Shown: positions 1 to 9,041, counted from the stretch's first letter. The stretch: DNA of 64,000 nt from PALSA-505 sp963702235 (GCA_963702235.1 CAVPBZ010000020.1:1-64000); one strand, 5' to 3'. The notes: generated by a model from the sequence alone, not told the origin. Numbers and translations are program-made.

Positions 1-341
1 GACCGCATCCAGCTTGTCGGTCTTCGCCCGGCCTGGCACGTTCTTGACATCGCGGGCGTTCACCAGCCAGCACTCGGTCGCGTCTTCGAGCAGGTAAAAC
101 GGCGGCTTCCAGTACGTCGAGGTGGCCTCCATCACGCACAAGCTCACCTGCTGGCACACCAGCCAGTCCCGCAGATCCAGCAGCGACCGGGTGGTCGTCG
201 CATACGTGCGGACCTCCTGCCGCCGGCCTCCGGCCTGGTCTCGTGCGGCACCCGCACACACGCCACCAGCGACGCCTTGCCGATATCCAGCGCGGCCACC
301 CGCGCCACCAGCTCAGCAGCCTCTTCGATGATCTCCTCCAT
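1..341 (-). pseudogene. IS110 transposase N-terminus, frameshifted
   Basis: The start ATG at 341 matches the ATG at 34144 of the full copy (MEEIIEEAAEL). The N-terminal RuvC-like DEDD start, ALDIGKASLVACV, is present. After residue ~38 the frame is lost: this copy has one G fewer in the run that reads CCGGGAGG in the full copy, near 233-236. The remaining sequence still matches in another frame up to the window edge. A one-base loss in a G run may be a real inactivating mutation or a base-calling error. Confidence 0.75.
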
Positions 342-577
342 CAGATCCGTCCTCCCATCGGCACCAGCCAGATTCCGGTGGCTGCCCGCGGGAGCCAGCA
401 GAGACACCAACCCGGAATCGCGTGCTCGCGGCAACACTGCAGGACCCTGAAGAGGCTCCCGGCGATCAGACTTCTAAACGGGCTCGAAGCACCAAGGGCG
501 TTCGACGTCAGCGGGCAACCACAACCCGATTTTCATCCCCGCAGGACATCCCCGCAGGGGATACGTAGGACTTCTAA
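1..577 (-). mobile_element. IS110-family element, 5' part only (cut by window edge)
   Basis: This is the reverse complement of the 5' portion of the full IS110 element that starts at 33908. The match begins at TTAGAAGTCCTACG (577 here, 33908 there) and continues to base 1, which corresponds to 34485. The first 236 bases are the noncoding leader and the rest is the transposase N-terminus. The two copies are in opposite orientation about 33 kb apart. The sequence outside the match differs completely at both sites, so 577 is taken as the true element end. The far end lies outside the window. Confidence 0.85.
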
Positions 578-580
578 GAT

Positions 581-1466
581 TTAGCCATGGGCAGGCCGGA
601 TGGTCGCTGATGCTGTCTTCCGACCGCTGCGGTCGCATACGGCAGTGTGGGTGACAGAATCGCGCTGGACGGCGTAAACGGTCGCGCCCTGTCCCTCGAA
701 CAGGGGCGAGGCAAGCCGGAAGCTGAGTTCACAAGAGCTCGGCAAGGATGTCGTCCGCCCGGGCGAGCTCAGTCATCAGCACGGCCTGAAGAGGACCGTG
801 CACCACCAGTCCCGGATAGCCCTCGATGCTCTGAGCATAGTCCCGGTCGTAATGAATACGATGTGAATTGCAAGTCAGTGCGGAGAATCGGAACAATAGC
901 ACTGGGTTGATCTCGACAAACCAGTCGTGGCTCCACTGCTGGGTTTCCGGGGAGAGTCTTTCCGGCGCCGGTGGACGCGAGGAGACGCCAGCCGAAGGCT
1001 GAGCGGCATCGCGATATACGATGTCCTGTTCCTCGGTAATGATCACTCTACCGTACTGACTTATTTCGGTGTGTGCCGTAACGAAGAGCAGCCGGCCGGA
1101 CGGTCCCAGTTTCTCGACCGAACTGCTCTCCCAGGTCCGCCGGGTTGCCGCCGAGCCTATTCGCAGTGGTTCACCCTGGGTGACCCGTCCGCCAGCGAAC
1201 ATCCGACGGCTACCGGGACCGGGAGGGGAAGGGATGCCACCCCAAGCGCGATGGCCATCACTCCCGAGCGCTGCCTGTGGCGGTATGTCAAGCAGGTACA
1301 GCCAGTGCCACGACAGCGGCAGTCCTGCGTTGCTGGATAGTTCCCACGACGGCAGGTCCAGGATTGCGGCAAGGCCCTCGGCGGGCCTGGGCGTAATTAT
1401 CTCAGTCCGCTGAGCTACCTCGCTCACGGGCGGCCACCAGCGTTCGTGAGTATGGTCTCGTTGCAA
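581..1466 (-). pseudogene. mesaconyl-/itaconyl-CoA hydratase-like (HTD2/MaoC) protein, frameshifted
   Basis: The main frame (1466 to 729) resembles the FAS1-like/HTD2-type hotdog hydratases acting on CoA esters, such as mesaconyl-C4-CoA hydratase. It contains LPLSWHWLYLLD, the conserved block around RRTWESSSVEKLGPSGRLLFV, and the C-terminal hotdog block FSALTCNSHRIHYDRDYA followed by YPGLVVHGPLQAVLM. That frame stops early at 729. The usual C-terminus continues one frame over (ELSFRLASPLFEGQGATV...) to a TAA at 581-583. The gene therefore carries one single-base shift near 730. The start is uncertain: TTG at 1466 or GTG at 1427. It may once have belonged with the catabolic genes at 4-22 kb, from which it is separated by IS630. 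Confidence 0.7.
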
Positions 1467-1589
1467 CTGTCCGGGATCTCATAGCGGACTGACCATGCGC
1501 CGCCTCGAGCCGTACTGAGCAGATAGTCGTTCGTGATGCGGAGAACACGTTCCTGCCGAAATACGCTGAAGATCCCGCTCATCGGCTTG

Positions 1590-1622
1590 CATTCTCGGAT
1601 AGGTTATTTATACCCTAACGAT
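1590..1622. promoter_or_regulatory. AT-rich imperfect palindrome upstream of the hydratase gene
   Basis: TAGGTTATTTATACCCTA is an AT-rich, imperfect inverted repeat about 120 bases upstream of the minus-strand hydratase pseudogene, in otherwise GC-rich DNA. It could be a -10 region or a GntR/TetR-type operator. No -35 box is assigned. Confidence 0.25.
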
Positions 1623-1715
1623 GCCTCTCTTAGCTAGTTCTGTACTCGAAGTGACGGCCGTAGCTCATCTATCAGATCAGTGCCCCGGCCGCACCTCTGA
1701 CCAATTCGGTATCTA

Positions 1716-2884
1716 AGCGCCTATCCATAAGTTCTGCGCGTAACCCGTCGTGAGGTCACGGGGTGGGGGGCCAGGGGTTGGACAGCAGCCTCGCCGGGGG
1801 TTGGATCGAGGTTGCCTCCATCGTCCACCCCGCCGGCGAGGTCGTGGTCAGTATGCGCCCGGTCTGTGTGTTCGCCAATGTCCCATCGCGTGAGATTGAG
1901 CAGGTGCGGGGTGCCCTGCGGGGCCGGTGGCGGCAGGCGGCCCGGGCGGTGATGGTGCTGCTGTCGCTGCACGGGTTATCCGCGGCGCAGATCGCGGAGC
2001 TGCTGGAGTGCCACCCGGCCACGGTGCGCCGCTGGATCGGCCGGTTCAGCACCGAGGGCCTGGCGGGGCTGGCCGATCGCCCCCGATCCGGGCGGCCGCC
2101 GCTGGGTGGCAAGCGGCTGACCAGGAGAATCGCCGCGCTGCTGGACCGGCCGGGACCGTGGACGCTGCCGCGGATCTGGCGCTACCTGGGCTATCCGCAG
2201 GTCAGCCTGCGCACCCTGTACCGGCGGGTGCGGCGGGTTGCGGTCTGGCGGCGGCCCAAGCTCATCGCCCGCGGCGACCCCGATCACGACCATGTGGTGG
2301 CCGGCATCGTGGCCCGGCTGATCGAGCTGCCGCGCCGGGCAGTGGTGCTGGCCGAAGACGAGACTCACCTCAACCTGCTGCCGCACGTGCGGGCCAGCTG
2401 GACGCGGCGCGGCGCCCGCCCGCAGATTCTTACTCCGGGCACGAACCGGCAGGTCACGGTGTACGGCGCGCTGGAGATGACCACCGGCCGCTGGGTCTAC
2501 CGGCTGGGCCGTCGCCGCGCCGCTGAGTTCATCGCCTTCTTGCGGATGCTCGCCGCGTCCTTCCCGGCCGCCCCGCTGATCGTGGTGATCTGCGATAACG
2601 ACAGCATCCACCACGCCCGCGCCGTCACCCGCTACCTGGACAAGCAGCCCCGGCTGGAGGTGCTGTATGGCGCCCGGTACAGCCCGCACGACAACCCGGT
2701 CGAACGCGTCTGGGCTGCGCTGAAGAACTACGTCGCCAACACCGCCGTCACCTGGCCCGGACGGCTCAGGCAGATCCATTCCTACTTCCGCAACCGATCA
2801 CCAGACCAGATGCTCGACGCCGCCGCGCCCTGGACCAGCCCCTGGCTACCCCCCGGTTACGAACAGAACTTTTGGAATGCCGCT
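1716..2884 (+). mobile_element. IS630-family element, intact, with TA target duplication
   Basis: Terminal inverted repeats are visible. The left end reads AGCGCCTATCCATAAGTTCT and the complement of the right end reads AGCGGCATTCCAAAAGTTCT, both continuing with a similar G-rich stretch. The element is flanked by TA at 1714-1715 and 2885-2886, the target duplication expected for IS630/Tc1-mariner elements. Length is about 1.17 kb with one transposase gene. Confidence 0.85.
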
Positions 2885-2887
2885 TAG
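1853..2887 (+). CDS. IS630-family DDE transposase
   Basis: An N-terminal helix-turn-helix (LHGLSAAQIAELLECHPATV, then WIGRF) precedes a winged-helix linker. The DDE catalytic domain follows, with first Asp in VVLAEDETHLNLL, second Asp in LIVVICDNDSIHH and final Glu in SPHDNPVERVW. The spacing fits IS630 and the frame is uninterrupted. ATG 1853 (MRPVCVFANV) is preferred; a GTG at 1763 in the same frame would add 30 residues. The stop codon TAG at 2885-2887 is formed by the duplicated target TA plus the next chromosomal base, so the reading frame ends exactly at the element boundary. Confidence 0.9.
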   Translation: MRPVCVFANVPSREIEQVRGALRGRWRQAARAVMVLLSLHGLSAAQIAELLECHPATVRRWIGRFSTEGLAGLADRPRSGRPPLGGKRLTRRIAALLDRPGPWTLPRIWRYLGYPQVSLRTLYRRVRRVAVWRRPKLIARGDPDHDHVVAGIVARLIELPRRAVVLAEDETHLNLLPHVRASWTRRGARPQILTPGTNRQVTVYGALEMTTGRWVYRLGRRRAAEFIAFLRMLAASFPAAPLIVVICDNDSIHHARAVTRYLDKQPRLEVLYGARYSPHDNPVERVWAALKNYVANTAVTWPGRLRQIHSYFRNRSPDQMLDAAAPWTSPWLPPGYEQNFWNAA

Positions 2888-4138
2888 GCCTGCCTATTCC
2901 TCCCCCGTGGGGCGAGCTCCATCTGACCGCCATCGTGCACTGTAGGGATATAGCCTGTTGCCGTACGGCTATTGCGGCTCGCCGTGGCCGCAAGCCTCGC
3001 CAGCACCAGGCACAACCAACTGGGTCGGGCCAGGATCACTTCAACGAGGCCGATCCAACGCCTACCGTCCGCTCCCAGATGTCAAGCAGGAATGACGTAC
3101 CGGCGTAGATATCTGCCTGCGCCTGAGGCGCGCATACTCGGCGGTGTGATGTATTGAATCGAAGTCTCTAGTCGCGTCGCCACCACCACCAGCCGGGCAT
3201 CACCCAGGACGGACAGCGTGCACGGGCGGTGATGTCTGCGAAGCCGGGGGCGCACGCCACGCCTATGTCGTAGGGCAACGGGGCAATCGCATTCGAGCGG
3301 CTCCAGGTACCGCCGGATAGCGCGGGCCTGGACCTAGTCCGCGCCGTAGCGGACCCGGTGACTGGTGAATCGCGGGTGACCGCGTCGACGGCCCGGTATT
3401 GACCAGCAGCGTGAACAGCACCCGGCCGGCGTTCCCGCGGCGGTGAACCTCTGCAGCCAGCTACGGACTGTCTCAGCTGGGTCGGCCACTACCATCGTCC
3501 GGCCGGAGCCCGCACTCCTCCCACCCTTGGGGCCCAGCTGATTATCACCCTGACCCTCCCGCACCAGCTCCAGCACGACCCCCAGATCTACCTGCTCTGC
3601 GGTGGACACGGACACATCCCGCAAATCCGGCGGCGGGCACCCGCCTGCGCGGGAAACCGTTGGAAAACCCCGCCGGGCCCCCCTGCTAGTGGACGGCTGG
3701 CGGCGTGGTGGTCAGTCTGTGGGCGCGGCGTCCTCGGCGGTGGTGGGACGGGCCGATGATTCATGGACGATGGTCCTGCCAGTGGCGTAGGCGGCGAGTA
3801 GCACGGTGATCGCTAGCCTGGGTGTCAGAGAGGCACTGGCGGACGCGGCCGGTAACGGCTCTGCTGCCGCCGGGACGTCTCTGAGCTGGCACCGGGTGAC
3901 TGCCCTGACCTGCGGGGCAGGCCCACCATCTCTCCGGGCGCACGGTTATGTCCCACTTACCACGCGATCCACCTCGCTGGTGCGGCTCGGCGTCGCCGAA
4001 TAGGCGTGAGACGGTCCGCGGCCCCAAGGGCGAGGCCAAGGCGTCAGCAGCTGCTGACGCCCCCATGAGTATCAGCACTAGCAGGCCGACGCGGTCCTGC
4101 GCGAGCACGACCTCACACTGGATGCGGTCGGCTGCGCG
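2888..4138. other. 1.25-kb stretch without an intact gene
   Basis: No complete gene is convincing here. The only recognisable item is a possible decayed protein on the minus strand at about 3334-3660. The rest shows short open frames on both strands without family resemblance. The stretch separates IS630 from the catabolic island and probably marks its left border. Confidence 0.5.
3334..3660 (-). pseudogene. possible DUF6431/helix-turn-helix protein remnant
   Basis: The minus frame reads ...LRDVSVSTAEQVDLGVVLEL, then GRSAGSGRTMVVADPAETVR followed by SWLQRFTAAG. This resembles the region around the DNA-binding segment of DUF6431-type actinobacterial proteins often found near mobile elements. 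No start and no zinc-ribbon half are visible, and the C-terminus loses resemblance. Recognition is weak. Confidence 0.25.
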
Positions 4139-4702
4139 TCAGGAGTCCTGATCCGCCACCCTAGCCACGTTCTCGGCGAATGCGAGGCGCACTCTGGCGG
4201 GATCGACAAATGGGGACGGTCCAGGCCAGGATCGGTCGATGATCACTACCTCGATCAGGCTCGGGCGCCTTAGCTGGCCCAATGCTTCGCGCAAATCGTC
4301 GTCGTCGTGCACGCGTAGCCCGGTTATCCCACCGAGGCTCTGAGCCACCTCCGTGAAGCGAGTGGCCGAGCTGAGCTGCTGGCCGCCCGTGATGCCATAC
4401 ATGCCGTCGGAAAGCACAACCGCAATCAGGTTCGTCGGCCGGTACGCAGAGACCGACCACAGCGCGCTGGCGCCCATAAGCAGCTCACCATCGCCTAGCA
4501 GGGCAACTACCAGCCGAGCTCGCACGGCCTCGGCGACGCCCATAGCGCCCGCCAACGCCGAGCCCATGGCCGCGCCGAAGTAGAAATGCGGACCGTCCTG
4601 CGACGCTGACCTCAGCGCCGATGTCGCTGTGCCTAGCGACGAGACGCACAACGCGCCCGGCAGCGTCTCGACGATGGCCACGGCGACGTCAGCCGCCCGC
4701 AC
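4139..4702 (-). CDS. ThDP-dependent decarboxylase, beta (PP-domain) subunit, ComE-like
   Basis: At 187 aa this matches the C-terminal ThDP-binding half of sulfopyruvate/phosphonopyruvate decarboxylases. The GDG motif (LLGDGELLMGASALWSV) is followed at normal spacing by VVLSDGMYGITGGQ, where the Mg-binding Asn-type position reads S-D, an uncommon variant. Its start overlaps the end of the alpha subunit by 14 bases, implying translational coupling and an alpha/beta enzyme. It is the last gene of the 11476-4139 operon. It presumably decarboxylates a 2-oxo acid to an aldehyde in the cytoplasm. The substrate cannot be read from sequence. Confidence 0.75.
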   Translation of the reverse strand: MRAADVAVAIVETLPGALCVSSLGTATSALRSASQDGPHFYFGAAMGSALAGAMGVAEAVRARLVVALLGDGELLMGASALWSVSAYRPTNLIAVVLSDGMYGITGGQQLSSATRFTEVAQSLGGITGLRVHDDDDLREALGQLRRPSLIEVVIIDRSWPGPSPFVDPARVRLAFAENVARVADQDS

Positions 4703-5243
4703 GGCCGCCCCCGAGTTCCGCTTCGAGTACCAGTGCCGCGCACTCGCCCGCGTCGAACGCCAGCGTCACAATGCCATCCGTTGTCTGCTGCGCGGCCTCG
4801 GCAGTGCGCAGCGAGAACGCCGCAATCCCTAGCGCACCGAGCAGTGCCGGGGTGGCTCGTCCCATCGGGACTTGGCTTGGGTTCCCCTCGCCGAGGGTCC
4901 CGCGCATCGACACCACCAGCGGCAATCCGAGCCGGTAAGGCACCGCCAGGCCGCCAAGCGCGTTGATCGCGTTGCCCAGGCCCGAACTCTGCATCAGCAC
5001 CACCGGCCGTCCGCCGGCGATCCGGTGCCCTGCCGCGTAGCCAACACACTCCTCCTCTCGGGTCAGTGAACGCAGACGAATGTCATGCTCGGCTAGGCGT
5101 GTCAGAATGCCCTGGAGCCGAGTATCCGGTACGTACGCCGCCACGCTGATGCCGCGCGCAGCGAGCGTGTCTGCGATCGCGGCTTGCCAATCGAGAGCGC
5201 GCGCTTTCCGCATCCCAGTGCGCTCCGACTTGCCAGCTGTCAT
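4689..5243 (-). CDS. ThDP-dependent decarboxylase, alpha (PYR-domain) subunit, ComD-like
   Basis: It resembles the PYR half of sulfopyruvate/phosphonopyruvate decarboxylase. The catalytic Glu that activates ThDP lies in LTREEECVGYAAGH, followed by the conserved VLMQSSGLGNAINALGGL segment and LVVSMRG. ATG 5243 (MTAGKSERTGM) is chosen because it lies 13 bases after the stop of the upstream lyase gene with a G-rich ribosome site. An ATG at 5294 would overlap that gene by 38 bases. Together with the next gene it forms a split two-subunit enzyme. Confidence 0.75.
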   Translation of the reverse strand: MTAGKSERTGMRKARALDWQAAIADTLAARGISVAAYVPDTRLQGILTRLAEHDIRLRSLTREEECVGYAAGHRIAGGRPVVLMQSSGLGNAINALGGLAVPYRLGLPLVVSMRGTLGEGNPSQVPMGRATPALLGALGIAAFSLRTAEAAQQTTDGIVTLAFDAGECAALVLEAELGGGRAGG

Positions 5244-5256
5244 CCCCGATCGACCT

Positions 5257-6165
5257 TCATCCGGTATCTTCAGAGCCGTTACACGCGTCTCCACTCCTAT
5301 AGTTTAGCTCCCAGGCAGCAAGCTCATCGGCGCGAGTGATCATGCTGATGACCTGAGATGGTGCTCGAAGCCCTTCCAGTTCCGCCGGATCACCGCCGCT
5401 AAGCAGATGCGAGAAGCCATCATAGAGCGCCTTCACTGCCATTCCGAAGACAGGCTGACCGAAATATCGGATGCGGACGAGATTTTTCGTGAGGAATTCT
5501 TCATCTTGCATCATGTCCTGGGTGAGACCGACAACGCAGAGTGGCATACCTGTTGCGTCATGAACAGCCTCGATAACTGCGCGCGACTTAGCCTCTACAC
5601 CCGGCAGCATCAGGGCATCAACACCGGCCTCGGCGTAGGCCTGCAAGCGGGCTATCGCGTCGTCTAGAGGCTCACAAGTAAGCGCACTTGTCCGGGCAAC
5701 GATCAGTGTTGACGTGTCGCGGCGGGCATTGAGTGCGGCCCTGAGCTTGACGACTTGCTGATCTGTGGGAAGCAGTTGAGCGTGGCGATCAGCCGCTGCG
5801 CCGATGTGCCGCGGCACCAGGTTATCCTCGATCTCGACTGCGTCGGCGCCAACAGACTCGAGTTCGCGGACAAGACGGCGTACTGCTAGCGGAGTCTCGC
5901 CCGCGTCATCAGCGTCGATCATGATGCTCATATCAACAACCCGGCAGACCCTCCGGCAGACGTCAACCAGATCCGAGTTATTGGCCATGGGTGCGCCGTC
6001 CGGCAGGCAGAGCTCAGCGGCCTTGAAGGCTGAGCCGGAGAGCTTTCCGACCTGCCAGCCCGACATCTCGGCGATACGCGCCGACAGCGGATCGAAGATG
6101 GACGCTGCCGGAACGCATTGTTGGCCCTGAAGTATCTGCTTGAGCCGTTCGCCGCCTGCAGACAT
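5257..6165 (-). CDS. PEP mutase/isocitrate lyase superfamily protein (oxaloacetate-decarboxylase-like)
   Basis: A 302-aa TIM-barrel protein whose start (ASIFDPLSARIAEMSGWQVG) and C-terminus resemble the oxaloacetate decarboxylase branch typified by Pseudomonas PA4872. Mg-binding acidic residues lie in MIDADDAGE (D84, D86) and VEIEDN (E113, D114). The EDK-x5-NS signature of true PEP mutase is absent, so phosphonopyruvate formation is unlikely. The His typical of PA4872 near the C-terminal helix appears to be Gln (YFGQPVFGMAVKALYD). The likely role is retro-aldol cleavage or decarboxylation of a 2-oxo or 2-hydroxy acid. The ThDP decarboxylase subunits follow directly. Confidence 0.7.
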   Translation of the reverse strand: MSAGGERLKQILQGQQCVPAASIFDPLSARIAEMSGWQVGKLSGSAFKAAELCLPDGAPMANNSDLVDVCRRVCRVVDMSIMIDADDAGETPLAVRRLVRELESVGADAVEIEDNLVPRHIGAAADRHAQLLPTDQQVVKLRAALNARRDTSTLIVARTSALTCEPLDDAIARLQAYAEAGVDALMLPGVEAKSRAVIEAVHDATGMPLCVVGLTQDMMQDEEFLTKNLVRIRYFGQPVFGMAVKALYDGFSHLLSGGDPAELEGLRAPSQVISMITRADELAAWELNYRSGDACNGSEDTG

Positions 6166-6212
6166 GTCAGCCTCGATTCCCGAAGCCCGCCGGTTTCGTC
6201 GTCATGAAGGCC

Positions 6213-7529
6213 TCACCGACCTAGTCCGGCGGCAGGCCTCAGGTGCCGGGCGAAGTCGTATGCGTCGGAGTATGACAGGGAATACAGATACTTGATCCAG
6301 GTGATGGCATCGCTGTCGCGCCCCGCTAGGGAGAAGGCGCGATCTCGCGACCAAGGGCTCAGGCTGCGCAGGGTGCGGCTCGACTCCACGTGCCCGCCGG
6401 ATTCAGACGACCGGCATACTGCTACGTAGGCAAGATCGAAGTCTGTGCTTATAGATGCGTCCAGCAGCACCTCGATAGGTCGAGTGATACCAATGGGGCG
6501 CTCAATGCTCCTGGCGTTGAACGCGGTATCGGAGAATGAACGGTAACTGACATCACCTGCAAGGGCGACAGCGGCCACGCCTTGTGCGCTGTATCGAAGC
6601 TCCCGCGTGTCCTCAGGATTTGAGTGGTCGAGATGCCGGACGGGCGGAATACGAATCCGAAGCGCCGATATCCGGGCATCAGTACCGGCCAGTTCGTTGA
6701 CGAGGGGATTCAGGAAGATATTACATGGATAGTTCTTTGAGACCGTTGACGATGGCCCGAATATCATGGCAGGGGCCTCGGGGCGAAAGTAACTAGTATT
6801 CAACGTGCCCTGCGGAAAGAAGCTGCCGATGGCGGATTTCACGTCGTGCGAGGCGCCCCAGCCCTCAGACGCCAGCCAGGCAGCTTCCAGGCCGTGGGCA
6901 GCCGCCCAGCCGAAGTGGGTCAGGCAAATGCGCTTCGACCCGCTGTTGATACTGAGACCCGACATGCGGGTGAGGGCAATCGCGAGCGCATCGGTGGTGT
7001 GCGGCATGTCGAGTCCCATCAGCCTGCTGACGCTTGCGGCCGCGGCGATAGTGCCGAACGTGCCGGAACTGTGAAAGCCGACGCCGACGCGACCACCGCG
7101 GACAGCCAGGCGCAGCCTGCTGGCTGTCTCGATACCCGCCAGGATCGCTGTCGAGATCTCGTCGTCATCAGTGACCGAGGTGTAGGCGGCCGCAATTGAT
7201 GTAGCAATAGTGGCCGGCAGTGCTAGGTGTGACGGCCCTGTACTCAACGGATCAAGATCAGCCGCCGCCGCTACGGTCGCGTCACGGTAAGCGGCGATAA
7301 GGCATTCGTAGATGTCAGACGGGGCGGTCTGCAGGTCCACGCCCGCCAGTGGTGCCGTGTACATGGGCTCGAAATAGCGCCCGAACGCTAGGCAGCACAA
7401 GCAGCAGCGGATCACCTCCGAGAGCAGCGCGACCCCACCGGCATCAAGTACTGCTGGTGTCAGCGCTGAACAACCGTCCGCCAGCACCTGTAGCGCATCG
7501 GTTTCGTCGCCCGGCGGCCCGTACCTCAC
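6213..7529 (-). CDS. MmgE/PrpD family protein
   Basis: At 438 aa it carries the family block GVGFHSSGTFGTIAAAASVS (about residue 150) and the preceding SRLRLAVRGG. This family includes 2-methylcitrate dehydratase and cis-aconitate decarboxylase, so the substrate is probably a branched tricarboxylic acid. The GTG start at 7529 overlaps the stop of the upstream gene as GTGA. With the TcuA-like flavoprotein and the ICL-type lyase it suggests an aconitate-like intermediate. Whether it dehydrates or decarboxylates cannot be told from sequence. Confidence 0.8.
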   Translation of the reverse strand: MRYGPPGDETDALQVLADGCSALTPAVLDAGGVALLSEVIRCCLCCLAFGRYFEPMYTAPLAGVDLQTAPSDIYECLIAAYRDATVAAAADLDPLSTGPSHLALPATIATSIAAAYTSVTDDDEISTAILAGIETASRLRLAVRGGRVGVGFHSSGTFGTIAAAASVSRLMGLDMPHTTDALAIALTRMSGLSINSGSKRICLTHFGWAAAHGLEAAWLASEGWGASHDVKSAIGSFFPQGTLNTSYFRPEAPAMIFGPSSTVSKNYPCNIFLNPLVNELAGTDARISALRIRIPPVRHLDHSNPEDTRELRYSAQGVAAVALAGDVSYRSFSDTAFNARSIERPIGITRPIEVLLDASISTDFDLAYVAVCRSSESGGHVESSRTLRSLSPWSRDRAFSLAGRDSDAITWIKYLYSLSYSDAYDFARHLRPAAGLGR

Positions 7530-8005
7530 GGGGAGCCGTCCTGCGGCTCGTCGTCTACCGAGGAACCGGGCCGCTCTGAGCGCGTCCGGCGAGACGGGAG
7601 TCCGTTCCTGCTCCGGTTCTCAAGAACCTTGGCGAGCAAGTTGAGACCATGTGTATAGGCATGCGGACCGGCCAGCCTGCCTGTGGCCAGGACGACATCT
7701 GCGAGTTCCTGAACGGTCGCGCCCTCCTCGAGAGCGCGGTGATAATGAACGTCCGCATACGGTGACGGCCAGGCCACGACGCAATTCACAACGATCGCGA
7801 CCATCTCCCGGATCTTCGGCTCAAGCTCGACGTGGCGCCGTGCGCGTGACGTCCATTCGACGTAGGCGCGATACATTTCGGGATCGAACTCGTGAAACAC
7901 CCGGCCCCACTCCATCGCGGGGATGTGGTGTTCGGCGAGGCGGGCTTCTAGCTGTTCGAAATCATCCACGTCAGCAACCCTTTCTGCCACAGCTGGTACT
8001 GTCAT
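7526..8005 (-). CDS. carboxymuconolactone decarboxylase family protein
   Basis: An alpha-helical CMD/AhpD-fold protein. The core is ELEPKIREMVAIVVNCVVAW then HYHRALEEGATVQELADVVL. The CxxC of peroxidase-active AhpD members is reduced to a single Cys, so a redox role is doubtful. ATG 8005 (MTVPAVAERV) is chosen; a GTG at 8017 adds four residues. The stop overlaps the PrpD-like start by four bases, showing it is an operon member. Its function in the pathway is unknown; related proteins act as small decarboxylases or accessory factors. Confidence 0.7.
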   Translation of the reverse strand: MTVPAVAERVADVDDFEQLEARLAEHHIPAMEWGRVFHEFDPEMYRAYVEWTSRARRHVELEPKIREMVAIVVNCVVAWPSPYADVHYHRALEEGATVQELADVVLATGRLAGPHAYTHGLNLLAKVLENRSRNGLPSRRTRSERPGSSVDDEPQDGSP

Positions 8006-8039
8006 GTTGCAGCCCACGCCAAGCTGTCAGCACCGGCGA

Positions 8040-9041
8040 TCAGGCGGCTGTATGAACCGCACCCCGCACATCGTGCATGCCGATTTCGGCGAGGACAGCC
8101 CGGGCCTCGGCTTTTTCCGCGTCCGTCGGTGAACTCATCGGCGGCCGGACTGGACCGCTCGCCATGCCGGCTAGTTCGGTGATGTACTTCACCAGGCCGA
8201 CGTTATGCGCGCCGCGGCTGACGAATCGGTTGTGGAGGCGATTTGCTGCCCACAGAATCGGCCGGAGTGCTGCCGAGGCCTGCTGCAGGTCATCGGCTAG
8301 CAGCGCCTGCGCAAACTGGGCGCAATAGGGGTGTTCGCTGTTCTGCACGTAGAGTGGCCTAGAGCTGCCGAGCATCAGCGCCGGGACGTAGCTGCGGCCG
8401 AAGGCGGCGAGACCGAACAGCGTGTATTCCTCCAGCGGGCTGCTGACGGTGAGAACTTCGCCAACCGTAGACACCATCTCTGAGTAGCCACTAAGGCTGC
8501 GCGAGGCCTCTTTGACGCCGCTGAAGGTATCGATGACCGCTAGTCGCTGAGCAAGATCCGGGGTGAGATAATAGCCTAGCTCGGAGATGGTTGTGCTGTA
8601 GGAACAGATAGCCAGGTCTGATGCGCTTGCTATGCTTTCGAAGAAAGCCATCATCCCGTCGTCATCGCGCGGCCCGTAGAATGGTGGCCATACCATCAGC
8701 GCGTCGGCGCCGACGTCCTCCGCCGCGCGTGCTAGTTCCATCGAATCGCGAGCGCAGGTGCTCGATACCCCAGCCATGACAGTAGCGTGACCGTCACATT
8801 CGCGCGCGGCTGCCTCGATGATTCGCATTCTCTCCGTCAATGTCAGAGTCCAGAACTCTTGATAGATTGAGCCGAGGTAGAGACCCGTCACTCCGGGTAG
8901 TTCCAGGCTTTGCGCGACATTGCGGCGCAGCCCATCGAGATCGACCTCGCCGTCAGCGCGATAGGGCGTTGTGACGATGACTAGGTAGCCCTTGAGGCCA
9001 CGGAGCCAGGACTTAGCTTCTGATCGTGAGTATCTGGCCAT
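8040..9041 (-). CDS. DapA-type (dihydrodipicolinate synthase family) aldolase/lyase
   Basis: A 333-aa (beta/alpha)8 class I aldolase. The Schiff-base Lys is K177 in FSGVKEAS and the Tyr equivalent to DapA Tyr133 is Y148 in CSYSTTISELG. The usual GTTGE loop reads LGSIYQE, so the pyruvate carboxylate site is altered and lysine biosynthesis is unlikely. Members of this group add or remove pyruvate or a similar 2-oxo acid, or dehydrate sugar acids. It starts 58 bases downstream of the ThDP enzyme gene and is probably cotranscribed. Confidence 0.75.
   Translation of the reverse strand: MARYSRSEAKSWLRGLKGYLVIVTTPYRADGEVDLDGLRRNVAQSLELPGVTGLYLGSIYQEFWTLTLTERMRIIEAAARECDGHATVMAGVSSTCARDSMELARAAEDVGADALMVWPPFYGPRDDDGMMAFFESIASASDLAICSYSTTISELGYYLTPDLAQRLAVIDTFSGVKEASRSLSGYSEMVSTVGEVLTVSSPLEEYTLFGLAAFGRSYVPALMLGSSRPLYVQNSEHPYCAQFAQALLADDLQQASAALRPILWAANRLHNRFVSRGAHNVGLVKYITELAGMASGPVRPPMSSPTDAEKAEARAVLAEIGMHDVRGAVHTAA

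Noticed and set aside
4139..6165. Phosphonate biosynthesis genes (PEP mutase plus phosphonopyruvate decarboxylase)
   Set aside because: The EDK-x5-NS motif required of PEP mutase is absent, and no other phosphonate genes are nearby.
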